Source: Asterias rubens (taxonomy: Eukaryota; Echinodermata; Asteroidea; Forcipulatida; Asteriidae). From it: DNA of 64,000 bases. The notes beneath the pieces are model-generated. The model worked only from the letters and a program-made list of their open reading frames with translations. It ran no database searches and had not been told where the DNA came from. The stretch spans positions 9,572,333 through 9,636,332 of the forward strand of contig NC_047078.1 in the NCBI RefSeq assembly GCF_902459465.1, given 5' to 3'. Position numbers and translations under genes: made by a program. Below, in pieces: positions 22,030 to 34,900 of the stretch; the first letter of the stretch is position 1; every line of letters begins with the position of its first letter.

Positions 22030-22191
22030 CCATAGGGTGCGTTCGTTTAGCTTCCCCGGGTCGACCCCGGTGTGTGCCGTTTTCTTTTTCCAGGACGAAC
22101 GTGTGCAGATCATTACCCATGTTCGTCCTGGAAAAAAAACCGCCACACACCGGGGTCGACCCAGGGAAGCTAAACGAACGCACCCTATGGC
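22030..22191. mobile_element. Palindromic MITE (GGTGCGTTCG family)
   Basis: The left end CATAGGGTGCGTTCGTTTAG and the right end CTAAACGAACGCACCCTATG are perfectly inverted, as are the inner GGGTCGACC blocks. The open frames on both strands here are mirror shadows of the palindrome. A related element is at 42856-43303. Confidence 0.8.
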
Positions 22192-23097
22192 TTGTCCCAG
22201 GGACGTTCGTGATATGCAAATTACTCACGTGGTGTGCTCGCGTGCTACCTTTCACCCTTTTGCACGACAAAATGGCTGAAGGCTCAAGAATTTTGTATCC
22301 GATGTTTTTCCACATTTTGCATGTAACTAAGTCGACACAATAACTACAACAACGAGAGAGGTGAGTAGAGTTTGCTTTATAGCATTCGTAGAATACTACA
22401 TTTGTTTCATTATGAGTTTCTGAAACGGTAAAAATGAGGCAAACATAAAATAGACCTTGCCGTTCGACATGGCGGCAGTTTCGAGTCTACACATGAGGCC
22501 GACATGCTACGTGACACTATTGGTAATTACTCAGAATAATTGTTAGCATAAAGTATAAATAGATTTAGCCGGCCCCCTATTAACTTTTGGTTTAACAGCC
22601 TTTTATCAGTGATTTTTAACTGTTCCATGCCATGCATAGTAAACATAATGTTCCCCACTCAGACCTACCAAGTCTCACGCATTAGGCTTGAGACTCTCGC
22701 ATTTGGGCTCTGTCTCACGCTCACACGCACAGCAACCATTTTCTCACGCATTGGGGCCAGCCCGGGAAAAAAATAAAATTAACTCCAATCCATTGCCAAA
22801 TTCTAGCGCTTTGCACTACACGTTTTTGTTTCTCCAATTCCTTCAATGCAAGTGTTTAGAGTAAAAATTACAGGGCGCACATATTTTTCTTTAAATCGTT
22901 TTCTTGTGTGTTGGGAATTAGATTTGACGGCATGAAGTTCTGTACGTGTGTGGAGACAATTTAAAGGCCCCATGAGCATGCTGTCCTGAAGTAAAACATT
23001 TCCCAATGCCTTATACTTTCTATAACCCCTCACTATGTACATGTATGAACACTAATTTACATCCATACTTAAAAATATAATTTTGTTCTTTTTCAGA

Positions 23098-23227
23098 GTT
23101 CGTGGAATCTGAATGTTTCCCTTTCATCAGAAGTGTATGTTGATCATTATGTTGCCTCTCCCTGCATCTTAGCCGTCTTTCCAGCCACAACAGCAGTCAC
23201 TGATGAACAAAGCCTCAACCAATTTTG
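23098..23227 (+). other. Unassigned candidate exon
   Basis: A strong acceptor (TTTGTTCTTTTTCAG) precedes a 130-base open segment. A good donor, TTTTGTAAGG, follows it. One frame is open and reads SSWNLNVSLSSEVYV and then DHYVASPCILAVFPA. I do not recognise the protein. An ATG-containing segment with a GTGAGT donor near 22361 could be an upstream exon, but the frames do not join. It could be a noncoding RNA exon or chance. Elsewhere in 22200-23880 I see no gene. Confidence 0.25.
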
Positions 23228-23877
23228 TAAGGCAACCAAAATGTATGTTTCTATTACTAGCTGTAGGGCCATAATAATTTATACCAACACATTTGCCAAT
23301 ATTTCTCTCATTCTGTTTTTTTCTCCAAAAAATAAGACCCACATTATTTATAACTTCTTCTTTTTTTGTGGGGCCTCCGAAGAATCAGTTAAATTTCTAT
23401 TAAAAAGTTTCATTTAGGTCAGCCCTTCTTCCCAATGAAATGTTCATACTTTTCCTCAAGAGCCAGACATCATGCCTGTATTACAGTCTAAGCATTGTCA
23501 ATTCGATACTAAACTACCCTTGAGGTCATTACCTAATATTGTGAATGAGGTTTTTTTTTTAGTTTTGCATCTGATTCTAGTTCACCAAAAGGAACGATTA
23601 CACTGTATTTCTGTACTTGCGTACTTGCAAACATGGAGTTACTGTTCATGAATAATATGTAATTCTAAAGAAAAAAAATAGCTTTATAATTTTGAATGCA
23701 TTCTACTAAATAGCAGTACAGTTTATCTGATCGTTCTGATTATCAATTTTGAGTAGTCCAAGGCAGGGTATACTTGGTAGTTAAAATTAATTACCATGAC
23801 AACTTTAGAGCACTGATCATGTTGATGTTAAACAACAAAATTGTTGGGAAAACACCCCATGTAAAATGTAGTTTTAG

Positions 23878-24085
23878 GGAAAGTGCTAATTTTTATTTTT
23901 TCACTCCAACAAATTTGAATCTGAGAAAGGCTACAGGCATGACGCCTTTCTCATGCATCTGAAAGCACACAATTTTACGCATGGAATGTGATTTTAGGGA
24001 AAGTGGTAATTTGTTCACCCCCAAAAATTTGAATCTGAGAAAGGCTTCAGGCATGAAGCCTTTCTCATGCATCTGAAAGCACACA
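23878..24085. repeat. ~118 bp tandem duplication
   Basis: Two adjacent copies contain AATTTGAATCTGAGAAAGGC, a CAGGCATGACGCC or CAGGCATGAAGCC palindrome, and CATCTGAAAGCACACAATTT. The last phrase also occurs in family 1 MITEs, so this may be a rearranged MITE. The stretch 24090-25310 holds no gene or repeat I can name. Confidence 0.6.
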
Positions 24086-25312
24086 ATTTATGCATTTATT
24101 GACCACATCAAGTGAGGAGACTGGTGTTCATTATTTTCTTAAGTTACTTTTTAATTAGTTCATCAACACTAAGAATGGGAATAGTGGATCATCAAAGCTT
24201 TTCATAGAACCACAAATTTTCCAAATATCAGGATTCATCAGAAAATAGAAAGCAAACCAGACTAGATTGTTTGTTTGAATTTTTAAGACTTTATTTGAAC
24301 AAACTTTAAAAGGTTTCCAAAGAAAAGAAAGAAAACAATGACATCAATTAGTGCATCCACACTGTTAGACATTACCCCCACCCACCCCAACCTCAAGAAC
24401 TTGATTATGACTATGTTGTATGTTATGTTTCCTGAATGTTTTAATTAAAACAATTTTTGTTTTGGGGGTGCTTTGGCACTCTTATTGCTTCCTTACTATT
24501 CATTTGATAGTTGCTTAAATTGATGGTTCGAAATATGCCAGTTGATGTATACATGTAATTACTTTTTGAAAACCTCATTGAAATTATTTCAAAATGTCCT
24601 TTTTTGTAATGCCAAGTGCCACAATTCAAAAATTGTATTTGTAAAATCAAATACAGCTTTCAATTCATACTTGTTTTTATTAAAAGTATTAAAAATGTGT
24701 GTTTAAGTTTCAAAATTCAACTTGAACCCCCAAAACCAGGTAACCATTTATCCGAGAAGAAACATCAGCTGGCAAATGACAATCATAGCTAAGAAATATA
24801 AATGATCAACCAAGGAAGAAATGTAACCTGTTTTTTTCAAAAAGGAGTCCACATGGCTAACAAAAAACTAGTCTCATGAAAACATGAATTAACTGTTTGG
24901 TGTCTGCAAACTTGTAAAATAATTTTTTGTGCTTCTTCTTCATCTTACAAGAACTCAGAATATTTACAGAATCAAAGCGTATTTTTTGTTTCTTTTTAAA
25001 AAAAAATCCAATTAAATTGGACTCCTTTATGGTTTACAGGTTGCATTTCTTACTTATAAAGAAGGTACAACATTGGTATTCATATACTGCATATAGAGTG
25101 CACAAATTTGGACAAAAAAAACATTTCTCAAATTGCAGCGTTTCAAAACAAATTTCTTTATTTATTGTTTAACTCAATACAGTTTTTACATCAAGTGGAC
25201 ATTTAGATGAATGTTTCCTTGCATGCTTACCAAAATTTAAGGTAATGCATGTTCACTAAATTTCTGCATTTAACTTAATTCACAATAGCGTAACTACCAA
25301 TGTTGTATCTTC

Positions 25313-25923
25313 TATAAAGGCCGCATCTTATAGCTTGTTCTGTGACTTTATAATCTCAATCTTGGAAAGTAAAAAATGGCTAAGTCCACAAAGGGACAAA
25401 GAAAGTCAATAACTACTAAGTGTTTTTGTCAAAAAATGACTAGTCCAAAAAAAGACTAAGTACAAACATTGACTATGGGTTTCTGCTCAAAAAATTACTA
25501 AGTACAAACAGTGGCAAGTGTTTTGGTCAAAAAATGACTAAGTACACAAAGGGACACAGAATGCCAATAATTACCAAGTGTTTTTGTCAAAAAATGACTA
25601 AGTCCAAAAAAAGACTAAGTACAAACATTGACTATGAGTTTCAGCTCAAAAAATTACTAAGTACAAACAATGGCTAGTGTTAAGGTCAAAAAATGACTAA
25701 GTCCACAAAAGGACACAGAAAGCCAATAATTACCAAGTGTTTTTGTCAAAAAATTACTAAGTCCAAAAAAAGACTAAGTACAAACATTGACTATGGGTTT
25801 CTGCTCAAAAAATTACTAAGTACAAACAATGGCTAGTGTTTTGGTCAAAAAATGACTAAGTCCACAATAGGACTCCATTTTATTGTTATTTAAAGTCACA
25901 ACAAGCTATAAGACGATACCTTT
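25313..25923. mobile_element. MITE with internal ~160 bp satellite
   Basis: The ends are inverted: AAAGGCCGCATCTTATAGCT with TGTTCTGTGACTTTA on the left, and TAAAGTCACAACAAGCTATA with AGACGATACCTTTA on the right. The interior is about three copies of a ~160 bp unit, itself built from shorter GTCAAAAAATGACTAAGTCC motifs. Confidence 0.7.
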
Positions 25924-26224
25924 AATAAGGGGCTGAATTCCATTTTGATGTACCTAGCTATATAATCTAATGGTTATTTGAATTTGACGCCTTGTATAAG
26001 TGTCATGTGCAAATTTCTAGTTGATTACATTGTTGGTGTACATTACTTTGGGATACAGTCTCTTCCGCACCCCTATAGGGGGTGCACTTGGTTGATCAAG
26101 ATTTTAATAATAGGGGGGGTAGGGCCAAACTTTTTACGCAGTTAATTTCGAACCGTACAACGGCACGAGAAATATTTTTGGCTGACTTAGTCTATATAAA
26201 AAAGGCAATTTTTAAGGGATTTTT

Positions 26225-29200
26225 TTGATTTTTTTTAAGCACCACTGAACTGTAGAAGCAGCAGAGTTGCGCAAACGTGTGTGCCGATCGGTGTGGCCAA
26301 CTACTATCTAGAAAGTGAAGCGACTTAATGATCTAAGTATTAATGGAAAGAAAGCATTTTATTAAGTTAAATCAAGTTAATGTTTCATTGATAGTCTGTT
26401 TTACCGAAGTCCTGCCTTACATGATTGACAACTAAAAAGATTGTTTTTTAAAAGTCCGAAGCCAAAAACAAACTTAAGATTTTTTTTTTCAAAGTCCAAA
26501 ACAAAAGTCGGAAAGGATTCTGTTGCCCGTTAAAATGTTTGATGAATCTGTATCAAGTGTACCATCGGACGTCTCCCCCTGTTCGGGCAAACACGTCGCT
26601 AAGTTCTTGGAGTAAAGTTTCAAGTTTTTTTAATTTTGGTTGAAGTGTGAAAGGACGCTTCCACTCCGTCACCGATTGAGTCCTGTACCATCAGAATAAC
26701 GAAGACTTCAACCCAGATGATGATGCGCTGATCAGAGAAACAAGATTCCAACATGGCGGCTGAACTTGAACAATTTTGTGAATTTTTGTGACAAACACAA
26801 AAACAGAACTAAAATACGCATGTTCTTTTCAAAATTAACAGCATACTCAGGAATGTATTGGTTTCACTTGCATTAGAAGTACTACACTTCTTCATAAAAA
26901 ATTTTCAAATCAGTCATAAGTTTTGGATTTGTTAAAATATCGCAACATTTTAACAGTGTGTGTGATTACACATTCAAACGAAGTCGAATTTCAAAGTCAA
27001 ATTTCAAAGTCAAAAGTGAGGTTGTACAAAATTATAAGATTTGCATCTTCATTGCATTGAGTATCATTACAGGAGATATTGTAGATGACATTGGGTTTAT
27101 GGAGGATAACTAGACTGAGAGAAAAAACTCTCTAAAAAAAACCTAACCTGTCTCTAAACAAATTCTAAACTCCTAAGTACAACAAAGTTTCAAATCCTAC
27201 GGAACTACAAATTGCTGATAAAGTTCCAATACAGTATTGAACATCTAGGATCAACAACTACTCCTACTGATTAACTTAATGTAAATCTGCAAACCAACCA
27301 TTGCATGCTATGATTTCGTACCAATCAGAAAATTGCAATGTTCTTGCATAAAAATGAGTCTGACGTCGATGTCGGAAAATTAAGGTTTTATCAGTGACGA
27401 TACGATCACTGATAACCTTGGTGTATTTTCTGTCTAGAAAGACACCGGTGATTCTGCAAACAGTGCATGACTAAAGTAATAAAGTGGTATCTTATTTAGA
27501 ATACCTATACCTGCTGTGTCTTCTTGGCGGAATATTCATAACAAAATCAATCTCACAAGCAAATTGAGAAATAACTAATTAGGTGTTCGAGCCAACAGCC
27601 CGGAATACCTCTTATTTAGTTTTGAAGTTATTTATTTAATAATTCTACACTAATACTGGACTAGTGTGTATGCTCCCTTTTCCTATAACTACCTAGCCAT
27701 GTGACAAATTACTATCTTTGCTCTAAGGTTATTTAACTGAATAAGTCTATACCAAATACGCTAAACACCTAGTTTGATCCATTGTACACTTAGCTCTTAG
27801 CTGTTGTACATGTTGAGACATTCTCATGTTTATCATAAAAGAATTAAAATAATTGATGGACATCGCACAAAATTGGTTTTGTTTCAAAGAGATCTTAACA
27901 AAAACAAAATACAACTGTTTTACTGACAAAACTAGTAGCTTGCATTTGTTCCCAACAGTTCTATGGGTTTACTATCATAAACTTGCCTAATCTTTGTAGA
28001 ACCTGTCAAAATAACTAATGACCAAGTGTCTTTGTCCCTTTAACAGGCTGAATAACTAAGGATGATGTGCTGATCAGAGTAACAAGGTTCCAACATTGCG
28101 GCTGAACTTTACAAATTTTGTGAGTTTTTGTAAACCGCCCGAGTGTCGTCACCATAGTCAGCTGGAAAAGGGTTAACCAGTTGTAAAATCTGTTCACAAT
28201 TATCAATAATACCCTAAAGGATTGAAAACACCTACTGCAGTTAAGTAATTACTACGTTTATGAAAAATGTATACAATTTATGCACAGTGGCAGTATTGGT
28301 TAAAAAAGCAATGTCTATTGGTCAACATTATTTGTAAATCATTTCCTCAACTGATTGTCGTTAACATACCTACTGTGAGCTGACCACTCAAAACCTACAA
28401 TGAACAACCTATAGTTAATTGGTCACTGAAATAGACCAATAGTTAGCGTCATAGACTGAATAATGTCAACCAGTTCAACAGGGGTTTTAACTAACTCTGA
28501 ATCTTAACACTATTCTAACTTCCAAAGGAGTGTAAGTACGACCTACTGTGGCTGAGAATTAAATCGGTCACAATTACATAATGCACAACAGCATCCTTCT
28601 AAGCGATGTTTCTTCTACACCAAGTTTACTTCCTACACAATCCCAATGTCATCTTTGATATCTCCTTTTGATACAGTCAAAACTTCTTAACACAAGTGAA
28701 ACCAATGTAAAAGCCTGAGTACCTGAGTGAAATGTGAATAGCCATGTTCAGAATCTCGTTTCTCCGACCCTCGCACCAACAACTGGGTAGAAGTCTCCGC
28801 CATTCGTCAGGTCCAGAGGCTCCCTCAGATCAGAAGAGGATGTCCGGTGTAGAAAAGGTTGATCAAAAAGTAGACCCATTTACACAGGAACAGTATAGAG
28901 AGACGGGTACCAACTTAGGATAACAAAATGATCAGGTAAAAAAGTGAAAAAAAGTGCAATGGTCCTCAGTCCTTGACACTTTTGATACAGGCCCCCAAAG
29001 ACTTCAACAGGCAACCAAATCCTTTCTTTCTTAGGTTTCAATTTTTTTGTTGGAGATCGAGAAGTTGAAATAGTTTGTCAATCATGTAAGGTAGGACACC
29101 GGTAAGACAGACTACCAGCGCCACATCAACAAGATTTCACTTAATAAAATGCTTACCCAACCATTAACTCTTGGATCATTAGGTCGCTACACATTCCAGA

Positions 29201-29290
29201 TAGTAGTAGGCCACACCGACCGGCACACACGTTTGCACAACTCTGCTGCTTCTACAGTTCAGTGGTGCTTTCTATAGCATTTAATGAATG
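26225..29290. repeat. Old rearranged inverted-repeat region
   Basis: The left segment beginning GCACCACTGAACTGTAGAAG (26239) is found in inverse at 29180-29275, and the match continues inward through CCTTACATGATTGACAA. A second inverted pair, with GGTTTCACTTG and GATGACATTGGG, lies at 26870-27100 and 28630-28710. A direct pair, with GATGATG(C/T)GCTGATCAGAG, lies at 26715-26790 and 28058-28130. There is no credible gene. It is probably a decayed foldback element with later duplications. Confidence 0.6.
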
Positions 29291-30442
29291 GTTACCAATT
29301 AATTTAAGACAACAATTTTTCAAATTATAAAAACAGCCAAGTACAACATTTACTATCCTTGAGTTGAAATAAAAGTTTTCTCTGAAATTTAGAACTGTTA
29401 ATTATTACTGTCACAGCAATGCAAGGAAGAAAAAAAAACATTTTCAAATGAAGTTTGTGGCTGTTTTGTAAAAGATATTGTACTTTTTAATAAATTTCAT
29501 TTTGAGTTTGGACAGGTGTGCGTCACACTTATCCAAACACGTCATGCCTAAAATAAATAAATTTGGTTAAATTAACGACGTACTCGTATGTCATGAAGAT
29601 TGGTCCCAAGAAGAGTGCAAGTTGTACTTGGCTTCACAATCATCAAAGTATCAATATAGAACCAGAGGCACTCCCACAATTTGAGTCACAAGCAAATTTT
29701 ACAGAAATTTTTGCTTTCCTAAACCGATTCAAGATATTCAAACTCTGGGAAAATCTAGAAAAGAGGTTTTTAAAGCGAGCAAAGTTTTAAAAGTAGTAGG
29801 GAAAAAAACATTTGCCAAGAGAGTTTTGAAGAAAAAATAGAATTTAAAATTCTGTATTTTGGAAAGTAAAGTCAAACGTTCTATCTGAAAAATGTATGCA
29901 TTTTGTACGAAGTAATGTGAACTCGTTTCATGGGAATGTCTCGATAAAATGTATTAAGACTTTTAAGTAAAATACACAAACATTATGCAGTTGTGACCCA
30001 AACTACCAAAAACGACAAATCTTTTCACAATGTCCTATTTCCTAGACCCTTCACATGAAATATATAAATTGCACATAGCGTGTGCGCACTTAAATTTTGG
30101 TTGGCAAAATGAGGGAATATCGCGCTGTTTTATGTACGGCTAATGGGTGCGTGACGCAGATGCGATTGCGCGTCTGCTTAGCATATTTCATGGGAAGGGT
30201 CCATCACAACACATGGTTCAAGATTTATTATTATGTTTTTGCAACAAATACCCCAGGTGGGAAGGGGGCAGTGGTAAAATTTCAGTGGATATTTCTGACA
30301 TACAGCCGCAAAGGTTTACAGTAACCTTACCCCACAGAGGAAGGGTCAGAGGTCACATGGCGGGTGGGCTAACATAAAGTACCAGTCCCCCAGGTAAGAA
30401 GGGGCAAAGGTCATGTGTTGTATGAACCTCAACATTTAGTTT

Positions 30443-31190
30443 GCTGTGACACAATCACTAGCATAAAGGGATGAAAGTCATGTATGATGGTAGTGGTACA
30501 ACAGTAAGCCACTAATGTAAAACTTTACTAAGTTTGCTGTGACCCAACCCCTAGCATAAAGGGATGAAAGTCGTGTATGATGGTAGTGGTACAACAGTAA
30601 GCAACTAATGTAAAACTTTACTAAGTTTGCTGTGACCCAACCCCTAGCAGAAAGGGATGAAAGTCATGTACGATGGTAGTGGTACAACAGTAAGCCACTA
30701 ATGTAAAACTTTACTAAGTTTGCTGTGACCCAACCCCTAGCATAAAGGGATGAAAGTCATGTATGATGGTAGTGGTACAACAGTAAGCCACTAATGTAAA
30801 ACTTTACTAAGTTTGCTGTGACCCAATCCCTAGCAAAAAGGGATGGAAGTCATGTATGATGGTAGTGGTACAACAGTAAGCCACTAATGTAAAACTTTAC
30901 TAAGTTTGCTGTGACCTAACCCCTAGCATAAAGGGATGGAAGTCATGTATGATGGTAGTGGTACAACAGTAAGCCACTAATAGAAAACTTTACTAAGTTT
31001 GCTGTGACCCAACCCCTAGCAAAAAGGGATGAAAGTCATGTATGATGGTAGTGGTACAACAGTAAGCCACTAATGTAAAACTTTACTAAGTTTGCTGTGA
31101 CCCAATCCCTAGCAAAAAGGGATGGAAGTCATGCACCATGGTAGTGGTACAACAGTAAGCCACTGCTAGAGAAAACGTTGATAGGTTCCT
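30443..31190. repeat. 93 bp minisatellite, about eight copies
   Basis: GCTGTGACCCAACCCCTAGC followed by ATAAAGGGATGAAAGTCATG recurs every 93 bases from 30443 (30443, 30536, 30629 and so on), with few substitutions. The final unit is diverged. Sequence on either side (29300-30440, 31200-31990) shows no gene. Confidence 0.85.
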
Positions 31191-31998
31191 AGTTTGCTAT
31201 GACACAAACCCCTAGCAGAAAAGGACAGCTCTGTCATTTAAACAGGGCAAGTGCACCACGGAGGTTTTTTCTTGGTAAAGGGCACCTCTATGGAATAATT
31301 GCAAGAACATTTCAAGGGGCACCAAGGCAATGACCAGGGGCAACGTTGCCTCCGTAATGTATCAGGCGTGTCGTAGTAACAGTATCGAGGATGACAATTT
31401 GTGCAATGACCAACTCTCAGGAAAAAGAGAATTTAAGTCTTGTCATGACCCATAAGTTACAAACGATGCCATGATCCTAACCAGAGCTGGAAGGCTTTCA
31501 TATTAGAAGGTGTGCACTCAAGTTTCTTGTTCGTTCTTTCAATCGATCAACCCACCCCAGGGGTAAGGGGAGGATCAATCAATAACAACTCATGAAGGTA
31601 AACAATTCAATTTTAATTAATTTTTTTAAACTTATGTAAGCAACACTAACAGTTTAAAAACACCTTTACCACAGTTCGGCCATTTTGTCTGGTTCTCGTG
31701 TACCGATCGTAACTCTCAAAGTTTGACAAAAGGAAACCGATTAAATTTGGATGTCAAGCCTCATTTTGTTTCTTGAGACAATCCTAATGGCACCGTCAGT
31801 GATAAAGGATCCTGATCTTATTTAAGTACCCATACTGTGATTACTACAGAGGGATGGATGCTCGGCCTCCTCATCAGTAAGACATCTCTCTGGCATCAGG
31901 TGGTCGTCGTCGTAGGTGGAGATTTCATCTCCTTGTTTCAGTGAGCTTTTGCCTTGAGTTCCTCTCAGTGTAGACCGATCCGAAGATGTTGATTCTCT

Positions 31999-34900
31999 TC
32001 AGGAGTACTCAATCTCTTGATGCCTGGAAATCAAGAAAATAAATGATTAACCGAAATTACTTTTAAATAAAAAAATGAACCTTTTGACCCTAACCATCCT
32101 AGGGTCGATTTCACAAAGAGTTAGGACTGGTCCTAAATCCCAGGAGATATTAAAAACTTGAGGCTAGTCTTAAGTTAGACGAGTAACTTGTCTTAACTTC
32201 ATGAACTTGAGCTAAAACTAGTCTTGAACTCTTTGTCCACCGTAGATCCTTCAAGATCCAATTGCATGTTTTGTTTGTTTCTGTTTTGCTGATTGCTGCA
32301 CTTGTAACAAGCCCCCAAATATTTGGATTTATATTTTTAACTCTGAAAACAGAAGAGCAAAAATTCAGTGAAAATTCTTGTACTAATTTTCTTATAGCAC
32401 TGAAATCCGTAATTCAGTGATGCTCGTGGCTCTTCCACAATGTTACCCCTGATCACTAGGCCATTTATTTCATTCATCAAACCAACTCGGCTCCCTTGGG
32501 ATGAACTGCCTGTACAGCCAAATATGTAGTGACCAAGCTAAATAAATCACAAAATCCATATCTGCCCTCACAGGTACCTACTAACCCCTGTGCAATCTAT
32601 GGAAACTGTATGATAAACCTAAAAGGGTCTACAAGCCCAAAGCCGGGTTAATACTTCATGCAAATGCGAAGCAAATTTGGTTGTCACAAACCCACAATGA
32701 ATAACTTGCAACAGTTGAACTGTGTTCAACCCCTTCGAAACATTCGCTAAGAAAATAGGGCTGTGTCGCCAAAATTTACTTTGCATTTGCAGTAAGTATG
32801 AACCAGGCTTAAGTAGTGATTAACTTACTTGCACGATGGGCAGAAATAGAAGACGGTTTGTCCTTCATCAGCTGATCGTGTTTGCCTGGTGTGGAAATGA
32901 AGTCCATCGTGACCGCACTTGGCACATGCCCTGTCAATCTGAAACCAGACCAGATACAAAAATGAAATTAAGAAGTGATGAAAAATAACCAAGCACTGAA
33001 AAAATAAATTTGTGATAATACGCCTACAAATTAGGGCCATAAGTTGGTTTTTTTTGTCAATGATTAATGGAGAAAATACAGAAAGATGAAATAAAACTGT
33101 GAAAGTTTCAGCAAAATAGGTCTACTGGTTCTACTTGCTGAGACAACAGAAAGAAGCAAAACCCTGTCACAGTAGCGATGAATCCATCCGAGGTAAAGAT
33201 TTTGATACATCAACAAATTAAGTTTGCTTTTTTCCTGGGATTTAAAAAAAAAAAAATTGCCAGGGGTTTCCTTACGGGTGGCGAACCCTTTGTCATTGAT
33301 TTTTGCTCCTCTGTTTTCACAGGTAAAATAGAAAAAATTCTGAAATAAAACGAACCCATTTGTACGTTTTAAAATATTTGGGGGGTTTAGTTATTTTTCA
33401 AAATTTACCAAATGTCAACTTTTAATTTGAAGTGGCGCAGTTTCAATCAAACACAGTTAGAAAATTGGCCAGGGGTTTCCTTACAGATGGCGAACCCTTT
33501 GTCACTGAATTTTTGCTCTTCTGTTTTCTTCCGTTTTCATAGTTAAAAATATAAATCCAAATATTTGGGGGCTTGTTAAAAACTTACCAAATGATAAATC
33601 ACCTAATTTGAAGTGGCGCATTTTTCAATTAATAAAGGCAATTAAAAAATCGGCCTCCTCATCAGTGAGCATCTCTCTGGCATCAGGTCGTCGTCGTTGT
33701 CATCGTCGTCGGTGGTGATTTCTACTCCTTGTTCCAGTGAGCTCTTGCCTTGAGTTCCTCTCAGTGTAGACCGATCCGAAGATGTTGATTCTCTTCAGGA
33801 GTACTCAATCTCTTGATGCCTGTAAACAAAAAAATAAAAAAAATAAAATTACTTTTACATAAAAAAATGAACCTTTGACCCGAACCATCCTGGGGTTGAT
33901 TTCACAAAGAGTTAGGAGTGGTCCTAACTTAGGACTAGTCCCAGGAGATATTAAAAACTTAATGCTAGTCCTAAGTTAGACGAGTAACTTGTCCAACTGG
34001 AGATAAGACTAGTCTTAACTCTTTGTAAAGTCCGCCGTAGATCCTTCAAGATCCAATATGTTTTGTTTGTTTCTGTTTTGCTGATTGCTGCATTTGTAAC
34101 CATATTGTGCTGTATACACATGTCATGTAAACAGTGAATTTCTGCTTGTACTAATCCTCTCATAGCACTGAAATCCGTAATTCAGTGACGCTCGTGGCTC
34201 TTCAACAATGTTACCCCTGATCACTAGGCCATTTATTTCATTCATCAAACCAACTCAGCTCCCTTGGGAATAAACTGCCTGTGCAGCCAAATATGTAGTG
34301 ACCAAGCTAAATAAATCACAAGAACCATGGAAACTGTATCATAAACCTAAAAGGGTCTTACGCCGGGTTCATACTTCCTGCGAATGCGAAGCAAATTTTG
34401 TTGTCACGAACTCGCAATGAATAACTCGGAACAGTTGAACTGTGTTCAACCCCTTCACAACATTCGCTAAGAAAATAGGGCTGTGTTGCCAAAATTCACG
34501 TTGCATTTGCAGAAAGTATTAACCAGGCTTAAGTAGTGATTAACTTACTTGCATGATGGCAGAAATAGAAGACGGTTTGTTCTTTATCAGCTGATCGGCT
34601 TGCCTGGTGTGGAAATGAAGTCCATCGTGACCGCACTTGGCACATGCCCTGTCAATCTGAAACCAGACCAGATACAAAAATGAAATTAAGAAGTGATAAA
34701 AAATAACCAAGCACTGAAAAAATAAATTTGTGATAATACGCCTACAAATTAGGGCCATAAGTTGGGTTTTTTTGTCAATGATTAATGGAGAAAATACAGA
34801 AAGATGAAATAAAACTGTGAAAGTTTCAGCAAAATAGGTCTACTGGTTCTACTTGCTGAGACAACAGAAAGAAGCAAAACCCTGTCACAGTAGCGATGAA

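Noticed and set aside
21966..22343. Overlapping open frames of 80-125 codons on both strands
   Set aside because: They mirror each other because the underlying DNA is a perfect palindromic MITE.
25370..25870. CRISPR-like repeat array
   Set aside because: The spacing is not regular, there are no unique spacers, and the repeats lie within a MITE in an animal genome.
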